This document shows positions 26,671 through 32,764 of a stretch of DNA of 32,764 nt, piece after piece (positions within the stretch are counted from its first letter, which is position 1; every line of letters begins with the position of its first letter). The stretch is from Prevotella sp. GTDB lineage: Bacteria > Bacteroidota > Bacteroidia > Bacteroidales > Bacteroidaceae. Below the pieces are notes generated by a model, which was not told the origin of the DNA, searched no databases, and was given only the letters and a program-made list of their open reading frames with translations. The position numbers and the translations under genes were made by a program. Where the stretch lies: NCBI GenBank assembly GCA_017474515.1, contig JAFVHN010000112.1, forward strand, positions 1 through 32,764. Reading direction: 5' to 3'.

Positions 26671-27039
26671 ATGAATGGTCTTTACACCATTATCCTGCTC
26701 ATATTGAGCAATGTCTTCATGACACTTGCTTGGTATGGGCATCTTCGTATGCAGCAGTCGGGCATCTCGGCACGCTGGCCGCTCTTTGCCATTATTGTTT
26801 TCTCGTGGGGCATCGCGTTCTTTGAATACTGCTGCCAGGTGCCGGCCAACCGCATGGGCTTCGAGGGCAACGGCGGTCCTTTCAACCTTGTGCAACTGAA
26901 AGTCATCCAGGAGTGCATCTCGTTAGCCGTCTTTGCCGTTATTGCCAACATCTTGTTTCAGCACCAGAACATCCACTGGAACCACATCCTGGCCTTTTTC
27001 CTCATCATCTGCGCCGTTTATCTGGTATTTATGAAATAG
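26671..27039 (+). CDS. DMT-type membrane protein, DUF486 family
   Basis: A 122-residue integral membrane protein with four predicted helices (about 3-22, 35-54, 75-95 and 100-120). The sequences SNVFMTLAWYGHL near the N-terminus and the AFFEYCCQVPANR loop followed by LKVIQE are the conserved DUF486 pattern, distantly related to small drug/metabolite transporters. Function is unknown in the family. It is bracketed by terminators on both sides, so it is likely transcribed alone; no clear promoter seen. Confidence 0.85.
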   Translation: MNGLYTIILLILSNVFMTLAWYGHLRMQQSGISARWPLFAIIVFSWGIAFFEYCCQVPANRMGFEGNGGPFNLVQLKVIQECISLAVFAVIANILFQHQNIHWNHILAFFLIICAVYLVFMK

Positions 27040-27077
27040 CGGGAAAGAAGGCTCAAAGTGTAAACCACAATTTTTCA

Positions 27078-27113
27078 AGACCTGTAGGACCAAAAGTCCC
27101 ATGGGTCTTTTTT
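27078..27113 (+). terminator. Terminator after the DUF486 gene
   Basis: GACC...GGAC-CAAAA-GTCC...GGTC forms a bulged stem (27079-27108) followed directly by a T6 run (27108-27113). Confidence 0.7.
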
Positions 27114-27222
27114 CATGCTCCCCGAAACTCTGTCGGTAAAACCGGTAAAATCGCATTGATGGACATGACCGAAACCATATAAAAAGGGCCTTGAAAAAGG
27201 TCCGAAAAACGGTAAAAAATAT

Positions 27223-27410
27223 TTACAAAACCGACGAATTTTTGCCCTTTTTGTAACTAACTGATTATCAAGGGTTTTAAAAACGCGCATGGTTTGACCG
27301 CAATTTTCATCGAGAGAATTGGCAAATCTCTCCCCTCAAATTGGCAAATCTCTCCTTGAAATTTGCGGTCAGACACAAAAAACATGGATATTTTTTTGAA
27401 AAATTTTTAC
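27223..27410 (+). repeat. Dispersed hairpin element, copy C
   Basis: The 127-base core (27249-27375) aligns gap-free to copies A and B. Outer arms GGTTTGACCGCAA (27291-27303) and TTTGCGGTC (27362-27370) pair; inside, AATTGGCAAATCTCTCC occurs twice (27317-27333 and 27339-27355). Copy A shares GAGAGAATTGGCAAATCTCT (27312-27331). The flanking TTTAC-type repeats are 184 bases apart. Confidence 0.75.
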
Positions 27411-27470
27411 ATTTTCATGGACAAAAACAAAGTCCCCCAACCTGTCATAAAATAAAAAATCGTTAATCTT

Positions 27471-27501
27471 TTTGTCATACCAAATAATCTTCGTATCTTT
27501 G
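27471..27501 (+). promoter_or_regulatory. Promoter of the PD40-phosphorylase-flotillin-MnmE operon
   Basis: TTTG (27471-27474), 19 bases, then TATCTTTG (27494-27501). Full consensus match, 26 bases before the ATG. Confidence 0.8.
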
Positions 27502-27527
27502 TTTTCTAAAATCCACATTTGAGAAAA

Positions 27528-28691
27528 ATGAAGATACTCAGACTTTTCATGGTCGCCGTCATGGCGCTCTCTTTCTGCATGGTTCAAGCCCAGAAGAAGT
27601 CGCAACAACCCGACAAACCCAAGGCCGAGAAACCACAGCCGTCGCCGGGTGACCTGCTCTTTGCCAACATGCTGGAGAGCACCCAGCGCATATTTGTCAT
27701 CGACAGCCTCGTGGTCGTAAAAAACAGTTTCCTAAGCCACATCCCCCTGCCGAGCGAGTGTGGAACGCTCAGCACCTACGATGCGTTTTTCAACACAGAG
27801 GGCCATGACGACAACTACGTCTTTGTGAACGAATTTGGCAACAAAGCCTATTTCTCGTTGAACGAAGACAACGGAAAAACGTCGCTCTACACCATGGACA
27901 AACTGGCCGGAAAATGGTCGAAGCCCGCCAAAATTGAGGGTATCAGCAGCAACGAGAGCCCCAACTTCCCGTTCATGATGGCCGACGGCACTACCTTCTA
28001 TTTCGCTCAGAAAGGCGACAACGCCATCGGCGGCTACGACATCTTCGTGACACGCTACGACAGCGACACGGGTTCGTTCCTCCGTCCCAACAACATCGGG
28101 CTGCCCTTTAACTCGAAAGCCAACGACTATTTCTACATGGAAAGCGAACTCGACTCCATCGGATGGTTTGTCACCGACAGGAACCAGCCCGAGGGGAAGG
28201 TGTGCATCTATACCTTCATTCCGCCGAAAAGCCGTAAAAACATCGACTTCTCGAACATGTCGGAAGAAAGAGTCATGAAATATGCTACCATTTACAGCAT
28301 CCGCGACACATGGACAAGCGAGAAAGAGCGCAACAACGCCTTGAGGCGCGTGAAAAACATGGAGGCACGGGCCGGCGGACCACAGGCCGAGGCAGGCCAA
28401 GAACCCTTCGTCATCAACGACAAACTGGTTTACACCTCATCTTCTCAGTTCCGCTCTGAACAGGCCCGAAAGGCGTTCACAGACCTGCAACAGGCATACA
28501 AACGCCTGACTGCCGACACCGAGCAACTGGAAGCATTGCGCGAACGCTATGCACAGGGCGACGATGCCGCAAGGAGAAAACTGTCGGCCATCATACTGGA
28601 GGCGGAAAAAGAATTGGAAAATCTTTTCGACAAGATAAAAAAACAAGAAAAGAACGTGAGAAACCTTGAAAACAACGCTTTGTCTAACTAA
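27528..28691 (+). CDS. Exported PD40/WD40-like beta-propeller protein with coiled-coil tail
   Basis: From the ATG at 27528 the product is 387 residues. A signal peptide (MKILRLFMVAVMALSFCMVQAQ) is followed by a Lys/Pro-rich stretch. Residues about 95-240 contain PD40-like blades: AYFSLNEDNGKTSLYTMDK, then FYFAQKGDNAIGGYDIFV and GWFVTDRNQPEGKVCIY. The C-terminal 100 residues are charged and helical (YKRLTADTEQLEALRERY, then EKELENLFDKIKKQEK), likely a coiled coil. No Cys lipobox, so probably periplasmic or surface-associated. Homologues in Bacteroidales are uncharacterised as far as I know. It heads a tight operon; the next gene starts 14 bases on. Confidence 0.8.
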   Translation: MKILRLFMVAVMALSFCMVQAQKKSQQPDKPKAEKPQPSPGDLLFANMLESTQRIFVIDSLVVVKNSFLSHIPLPSECGTLSTYDAFFNTEGHDDNYVFVNEFGNKAYFSLNEDNGKTSLYTMDKLAGKWSKPAKIEGISSNESPNFPFMMADGTTFYFAQKGDNAIGGYDIFVTRYDSDTGSFLRPNNIGLPFNSKANDYFYMESELDSIGWFVTDRNQPEGKVCIYTFIPPKSRKNIDFSNMSEERVMKYATIYSIRDTWTSEKERNNALRRVKNMEARAGGPQAEAGQEPFVINDKLVYTSSSQFRSEQARKAFTDLQQAYKRLTADTEQLEALRERYAQGDDAARRKLSAIILEAEKELENLFDKIKKQEKNVRNLENNALSN

Positions 28692-28705
28692 ATTATTATT
28701 TAACC

Positions 28706-29578
28706 ATGAGTAAGTTTTTTCCTGAATCTGAACTGATTATCAATGCTGATGGAAGTTGCTTCCACCTGCACCTGCGTCCTGAACAGCTGGCCGACAAGGT
28801 TATTCTCGTGGGCGATCCGGCTCGTGTGAATACCGTGGCGGCACACTTCGACTCGCGCGAATGCGAGGTCAGCAGCCGCGAGTTCCACACCATCACCGGA
28901 ACCTACAAGGGCAAACGCATCACCTGCCAAAGCCACGGCATAGGCTGTGACAACATCGACATCGTGATGAACGAACTCGACACCCTGGCCAACATCGACT
29001 ACGAAACCCGCACGCTGAAACCCGAACACCGCACACTGACCTGCGTGCGCATCGGCACCTGTGGCGGATTGCAGCCCTTCACACCCACGGGATGCTTCAT
29101 CGCATCGGTGAAAAGCATCGGGTTCGACGGGCTCCTTAACTTCTACGCAGGCCGTAACGACGTCTGCGACCTCGAAATGGAAAAGGCTTTCACCGAGCAC
29201 ATGGCATGGGACCCCATCAAGGGTGCGCCCTACGTTTCCGTTGCCGACCAGGAACTGATTGACCTTGTGGCTGGCGACGACATGGTGCGCGGATATACCA
29301 TTTCATGCGGCGGCTTCTACGGACCGCAGGGCCGCGAGCTACGCATTCCACTGGCCGACCCCAAGCAGAACGAAAAGGTTGAAGCATTTGAGTATAACGG
29401 CCTGAAAATATGCAACTTTGAAATGGAGTCGTCGGCAGTCTCGGGCCTGGCATCCCTGCTCGGACACAGGGCCATGACCTGTTGCATGGTCATTGCCAAC
29501 CGCTATGCACAAAAGATGAATACCGAGTATAAGAACTCCATCGACACGCTCATCGAAAAAGTGCTCGACCGCATCTGA
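28706..29578 (+). CDS. Nucleoside phosphorylase (uridine/purine nucleoside phosphorylase family)
   Basis: The 290-residue NP-I family enzyme has VGDPARV (about 32-38, phosphate contact), GIGCDNIDIVMNEL, RIGTCGGLQ (the central phosphate/substrate loop) and NFEMESSAVSGLA (ribose contact through EMES). It splits a nucleoside with phosphate into base and ribose 1-phosphate. The larger size and overall sequence look like the Bacteroidales uridine phosphorylase-like group, but base preference cannot be told from sequence. It starts 14 bases after the PD40 gene and ends 32 bases before the flotillin gene. Confidence 0.88.
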   Translation: MSKFFPESELIINADGSCFHLHLRPEQLADKVILVGDPARVNTVAAHFDSRECEVSSREFHTITGTYKGKRITCQSHGIGCDNIDIVMNELDTLANIDYETRTLKPEHRTLTCVRIGTCGGLQPFTPTGCFIASVKSIGFDGLLNFYAGRNDVCDLEMEKAFTEHMAWDPIKGAPYVSVADQELIDLVAGDDMVRGYTISCGGFYGPQGRELRIPLADPKQNEKVEAFEYNGLKICNFEMESSAVSGLASLLGHRAMTCCMVIANRYAQKMNTEYKNSIDTLIEKVLDRI

Positions 29579-29610
29579 ACATCATTGTAAACCACTTAAT
29601 TTCAAATATT

Positions 29611-31104
29611 ATGATTGGAATCAACCTGACATGGATTCTCGTGGCAGCTGCCGCTCTTCTTTTATTCATTATTATTTTCATTTCCTATGTGAAGGCTCCG
29701 CCATCCTACGCCTTCATCATCTCGGGTTTGAGCAAGGAGCCGCGCGTGCTCATAGGCTCCGGCGGATTCAGGGTGCCGTTCTTTGAGCGACTCGACAAGG
29801 TGTACCTCGGACAAATCACCGTGGACATCAAGACGGAAGAAAGCGTGCCGACCAACGACTTCATCAATGTGGACGTGGACGCCGTGGCTAAAATCCGCGT
29901 GACGCCCAATCCAGAAGGTACAAGGCTTGCAGCCAAGAATTTCCTCAACATGACGCCGAATGATATTGCCGGACAACTGCAGGACTCGCTTCAAGGCAAT
30001 ATGCGCGAAATCATTGGAACGCTCGACCTGCGCTCACTCAATACCGACCGCGACGGATTCTCGGACCAGGTGATGCAGAAAGCTCAGCCCGACATGGCGA
30101 AGCTCGGCATCGAAATCATTTCGTGCAACATCCAGAACGTCACCGACAAGGAGGGGCTCATTCATGACCTAGGTGCCGACAACACGGCAAAAATCAAGAA
30201 AGATGCCAGCATCAACAGGGCCAATGCGGAAAGGGACGTGAAAATTCAGGTGGCACACGCCGACAAGGATGCCAACGACGCAAGGGTGGACGCCGACACG
30301 GCCATCGCCATCAAGAATAACGCTCTTGCCCTAAGAAGGGCTGCCCTGAAAAAAGAAGCCGACACCGCACAGGCCGATGCCGACGCCGCATACGCCATTC
30401 AGCAGCAGGAACAGCAGAAGACAATCAACGTGAAAACCGTTGAGGCTCAAATCGAAAAGACCAAGAGGGAGCAGATTCTCTCGAAGGAACAGATTGAGAT
30501 TAAGCAGAACCAACTTGCTGCCGAAATTGAGAAAAAAGCCGATGCCGACAAGTATAAAGTGGAACGCGATGCTGCCGCCGAATTGGAACAACGCAAACGT
30601 GTGGCTGAAGCTCAGAAATATGAGGCAGAACAGCGGGCTATGGCACAAAACGCTGAATCTGACGCGGCCAGATATAAGCTTGAACAGGAGGCCATCGGTA
30701 TCAAGGCTAAAGGTGAGGCTGAGGCTTACGCCATTCAGAAAAAAGGTGAGGCCGAGGCACTGGCCATGGACAAAAAGGCCGAGGCTTACAAGAAGTACAA
30801 CAACGCCGCCATTGCACAGATGATGATCGAGATATTGCCGCAAATCGTTGAAAATGTGGCGAAACCAATCTCTGCCATCAAGGATGTCAACATCTATAGC
30901 TCCAACGGCAGTGGCGTAAGCTCACTTAGCGGAAATGTGCCCGTGGCCATCAAGCAGGCCTTCGACGTCATCAAGTCGGCAACAGGAGTTGACATGGCCG
31001 ACATCATGAGGGCCGGAAGCATTGAGGCCGTGACAACCCGCAACGTCAACCTTAACGACGAAGCCACTCAGGCGCTTGGCAACATCGTTAAAGACAAAGA
31101 GTAA
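29611..31104 (+). CDS. Flotillin-family membrane protein
   Basis: The 497-residue protein has one N-terminal membrane segment (about 6-26, ILVAAAALLLFIIIFISYV), an SPFH/PHB domain (about 28-200, including GSGGFRVPFFERLDKVYL and NVDVDAVAKIRV) and a long Ala/Glu/Lys-rich coiled-coil region (about 205-405) of flotillin type, ending in EAEAYAIQKKGEAEALAM repeats. Flotillins organise membrane microdomains and oligomerise. Comparable to YuaG/FloT. No NfeD partner gene is adjacent, which is common elsewhere. Its stop codon touches the mnmE ATG with no gap (TAA-ATG), indicating translational coupling. Confidence 0.92.
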   Translation: MIGINLTWILVAAAALLLFIIIFISYVKAPPSYAFIISGLSKEPRVLIGSGGFRVPFFERLDKVYLGQITVDIKTEESVPTNDFINVDVDAVAKIRVTPNPEGTRLAAKNFLNMTPNDIAGQLQDSLQGNMREIIGTLDLRSLNTDRDGFSDQVMQKAQPDMAKLGIEIISCNIQNVTDKEGLIHDLGADNTAKIKKDASINRANAERDVKIQVAHADKDANDARVDADTAIAIKNNALALRRAALKKEADTAQADADAAYAIQQQEQQKTINVKTVEAQIEKTKREQILSKEQIEIKQNQLAAEIEKKADADKYKVERDAAAELEQRKRVAEAQKYEAEQRAMAQNAESDAARYKLEQEAIGIKAKGEAEAYAIQKKGEAEALAMDKKAEAYKKYNNAAIAQMMIEILPQIVENVAKPISAIKDVNIYSSNGSGVSSLSGNVPVAIKQAFDVIKSATGVDMADIMRAGSIEAVTTRNVNLNDEATQALGNIVKDKE

Positions 31105-32469
31105 ATGAACATTCTGAACAACAACACCATTTGCGCCCCCGCCACAACTGCCGGGGGCGCAATTGCCATTATCCGTATCAGCGGAAAGGATACTTTTACC
31201 ATCCTCTCCGCCTCTTGTCAACTATGCTGTAACAATGTTGCAGCCAACACCATTCACCACACACACATCATCTCGCCAGAGGGACAGATCATCGATGAAG
31301 TGATGGTTGCCGTGTTCCGGCATCCGCATTCATACACAGGTGAAGACAGTGCCGAAATCTATTGCCACGGCTCGCGGTTTATTGTCAATGAGATACTGGA
31401 ACTCCTTTTGAAAAATGGTTGCCGAATGGCGGAACCGGGGGAATTTACGAAAAGGGCTTTCCTCAACGGGAAAATGGATCTCAGCCAGGCGGAGGCTGTG
31501 GCTGACCTCATTGCATCGAACAGCAGAGTCTCACACAAAGTGGCCATGTCGCAACTTCGGGGTAAAATATCAAGCGAACTCGGAGTGCTGAGGGAGAAAC
31601 TGTTGAAACTCACTGCATTGCTTGAACTGGAACTTGACTTTTCCGACCATGAAGACCTGGAATTTGCCGACAGAAGCGAATTGCTCGAATTAGCCCAAAA
31701 CATACAACAGCACATCGAACGGCTGGCCAATTCTTTTGAAACCGGACAAGCCATCAAAAATGGCATTCCGGTGGCCATCGTCGGTAAAACTAACGTCGGT
31801 AAAAGCACTTTGTTGAACCAACTTCTTAAAGACGACAAGGCCATCGTGTCGGACATTCACGGCACTACACGCGACACCATCGAAGACACCATTGACATTC
31901 AGGGCATCACGTTCAGAATAATCGATACCGCTGGAATACGCCAAACTACCGACGAAGTAGAGAAAATCGGCATCAACAGGACTTATAACGCTATGGAAAA
32001 AGCCCGCATCGTCATTTGGATGATGGATGAACAGGCAAATAAAGAAGAAATGGCCGACATCATGGAACATGCGAAAGGGAAATCTCTCATCCCTGTATGG
32101 AACAAAGTTGACATCAATCCCTGCTCAATCCAAGAAGCGAATGTTCTTGGAACCCCCGTCATCTCTATTTCAGCCAAAAATGGTCAAAACATAGCAGCAC
32201 TTGAACACGCCATGCTCAAAGCCGCCAACATCCCAGACCTTCAGGAAAACGACACAATCATCACTTCAGCTCGTCACTTTGAAGCACTGTCACAAGCCAA
32301 AAACAGCCTTGACAGAGTCATAAATGCCATCAACCAACAATTCAGCGGCGACTTAATTGCCGAGGACCTCCGCCTCACCCTCTCCCACCTCGCCGAAATC
32401 ACAGGCCCCGCCATCACCCCCCAAGAAACCCTCAACACCATCTTTCAACATTTTTGCGTGGGAAAATAG
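31105..32469 (+). CDS. mnmE: tRNA uridine-5-carboxymethylaminomethyl modification GTPase MnmE
   Basis: The 454-residue protein has the N-terminal folate-binding domain (TICAPATTAGGAIAIIRISG, with PGEFTKRAFLNGK), the GTPase domain with G1 GKTNVGKS (227-234), GTTRDT (253-258), DTAGI and NKVD, and the C-terminal FCVGK with the conserved Cys. With MnmG it modifies the wobble uridine of several tRNAs. Complete. Last gene of the operon; downstream sequence changes character. Confidence 0.97.
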   Translation: MNILNNNTICAPATTAGGAIAIIRISGKDTFTILSASCQLCCNNVAANTIHHTHIISPEGQIIDEVMVAVFRHPHSYTGEDSAEIYCHGSRFIVNEILELLLKNGCRMAEPGEFTKRAFLNGKMDLSQAEAVADLIASNSRVSHKVAMSQLRGKISSELGVLREKLLKLTALLELELDFSDHEDLEFADRSELLELAQNIQQHIERLANSFETGQAIKNGIPVAIVGKTNVGKSTLLNQLLKDDKAIVSDIHGTTRDTIEDTIDIQGITFRIIDTAGIRQTTDEVEKIGINRTYNAMEKARIVIWMMDEQANKEEMADIMEHAKGKSLIPVWNKVDINPCSIQEANVLGTPVISISAKNGQNIAALEHAMLKAANIPDLQENDTIITSARHFEALSQAKNSLDRVINAINQQFSGDLIAEDLRLTLSHLAEITGPAITPQETLNTIFQHFCVGK

Positions 32470-32490
32470 TCCGATTGCAAAGAAACACAT

Positions 32491-32595
32491 AAAATCTGCA
32501 AAAATAAGCCTGTAAATGCCTTGTTTTCAAGTGTTAAAGATTGTTCGGGTTTTTGCAGATTTTTGACTTAGGTATTGTTTGTTTGCAGATTTTTG
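32491..32595 (+). terminator. Inverted repeats after mnmE
   Basis: AAAATCTGCAAAAA (32491-32504) is exactly complementary to TTTTTGCAGATTTT (32550-32563). TTTGCAGATTTTTG occurs at 32552-32565 and again at 32582-32595 (30 apart), so the left arm could pair with either copy. Could end mnmE transcription; could also be recombinase arm-type sites. Confidence 0.4.
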
Positions 32596-32605
32596 CTTAA
32601 CTTTG
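32575..32605 (+). promoter_or_regulatory. Promoter of the recombinase gene
   Basis: TTG (32575-32577), 20 bases, then TAACTTTG (32598-32605), a perfect -7 box. Transcription would start near 32612 and give a leader of about 105 bases. Confidence 0.65.
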
Positions 32606-32676
32606 TCCCCCAGATGTCCCCCAAAGAGTGACGCACCCCCATTTTTTGTCCCCCGAAAGATGGTTTTTTGTCCCCC
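32604..32676 (+). repeat. Four helically phased TGTCCCCC repeats
   Basis: TGTCCCCC at 32604-32611, 32615-32622, 32647-32654 and 32669-32676. Start-to-start distances are 11, 32 and 22 bases, close to whole helical turns. The first overlaps the -7 box; all lie in the leader of the recombinase gene. Probable protein-binding sites. Confidence 0.6.
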
Positions 32677-32717
32677 GTGGCGACATTTGGTAGTAACTCG
32701 TTAAAACTATAAAGGCA

Positions 32718-32764
32718 ATGGCAAAGAAACAAACATCAACAACTCAACGAGGACAAGTCAAGCT
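32718..32764 (+). CDS. Start of a probable tyrosine recombinase/integrase (partial)
   Basis: ATG at 32718 opens a frame, MAKKQTSTTQRGQVK followed by the first two bases of the next codon (CT, so Leu), then the window ends. Many Bacteroidales phage- and element-type tyrosine recombinases start with a similar Lys/Thr/Arg-rich leader and RxxVKLR, but 15 residues cannot prove it. The support is context: a new promoter, repeats just upstream and a switch from housekeeping genes. Confidence 0.4.
   Translation, partial: MAKKQTSTTQRGQVK

Larger units (their letters stand above)
27114..27527. other. Non-coding region with element copy C
   Basis: About 410 bases without a gene. It holds a G:U-containing hairpin GGGCCTT/AAGGTCC (27186-27203), copy C of the dispersed hairpin element (27223-27410) and the promoter of the following operon. 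Confidence 0.6.

Overview
The window looks like a chromosomal segment of a Bacteroidales bacterium, most likely Prevotellaceae (Prevotella/Segatella type). Reasons seen in the sequence: many genes are preceded by the Bacteroidetes promoter form TTTG-N19/20-TAnnTTTG rather than sigma70 boxes; there is a BspA-type leucine-rich repeat protein, a secreted pectate lyase beside a protein with a type IX secretion-like C-terminus, a fused NfnA-NfnB protein, and Bacteroidetes-type versions of the nucleoside phosphorylase and ABC-F protein. Genus assignment is inference.

Layout. 1-1975: a short, apparently truncated BspA-like gene and over 1 kb of non-coding, repeat-rich DNA. 1976-7192 (minus strand): Ffh, FolD, a 59-residue TPR protein and a four-subunit 2-oxoacid:ferredoxin oxidoreductase (ferredoxin-like, alpha, beta, gamma), ending in a strong terminator. 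7193-8656: non-coding DNA with a repeat element, then a FemAB/GNAT-like protein. 8784-10480 (plus): nitroreductase, KdsC-type phosphatase and Maf nucleotide pyrophosphatase. 10481-13021 (minus): galM-galK. 13113-17950 (minus): ABC-F ATPase, grpE, dnaJ, terminator, folC. 18373-21785 (plus): small secreted protein plus pectate lyase. 21881-26625 (plus): L21-L27, serS and the Nfn fusion. 26671-32469 (plus): a DUF486 membrane protein, then a tight run of PD40 lipoprotein/exported protein, nucleoside phosphorylase, flotillin and MnmE. 32470-32764: a new promoter with phased repeats and the first codons of what is probably a tyrosine recombinase, so a mobile element may begin here.

How the genes fit together. 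The oxidoreductase makes reduced ferredoxin from 2-oxoacids, and the Nfn-type fusion can exchange electrons between ferredoxin, NADH and NADPH; this is a coherent anaerobic redox theme. GalM-GalK is the entry of the Leloir pathway. GrpE-DnaJ are co-chaperones of DnaK. The secreted pair points to plant pectin use. The rest is housekeeping (SRP, folate, tRNA charging and modification, ribosomal proteins).

The most unusual signal is non-coding: three dispersed copies of one element (1336-1538 minus, 7424-7624 plus, 27223-27410 plus). They align without gaps over 127 bases, keep a large two-part hairpin whose stem sequence changes while pairing is kept, and are bounded by a TTGACAAA-like direct repeat at a constant spacing of 184-185 bases.
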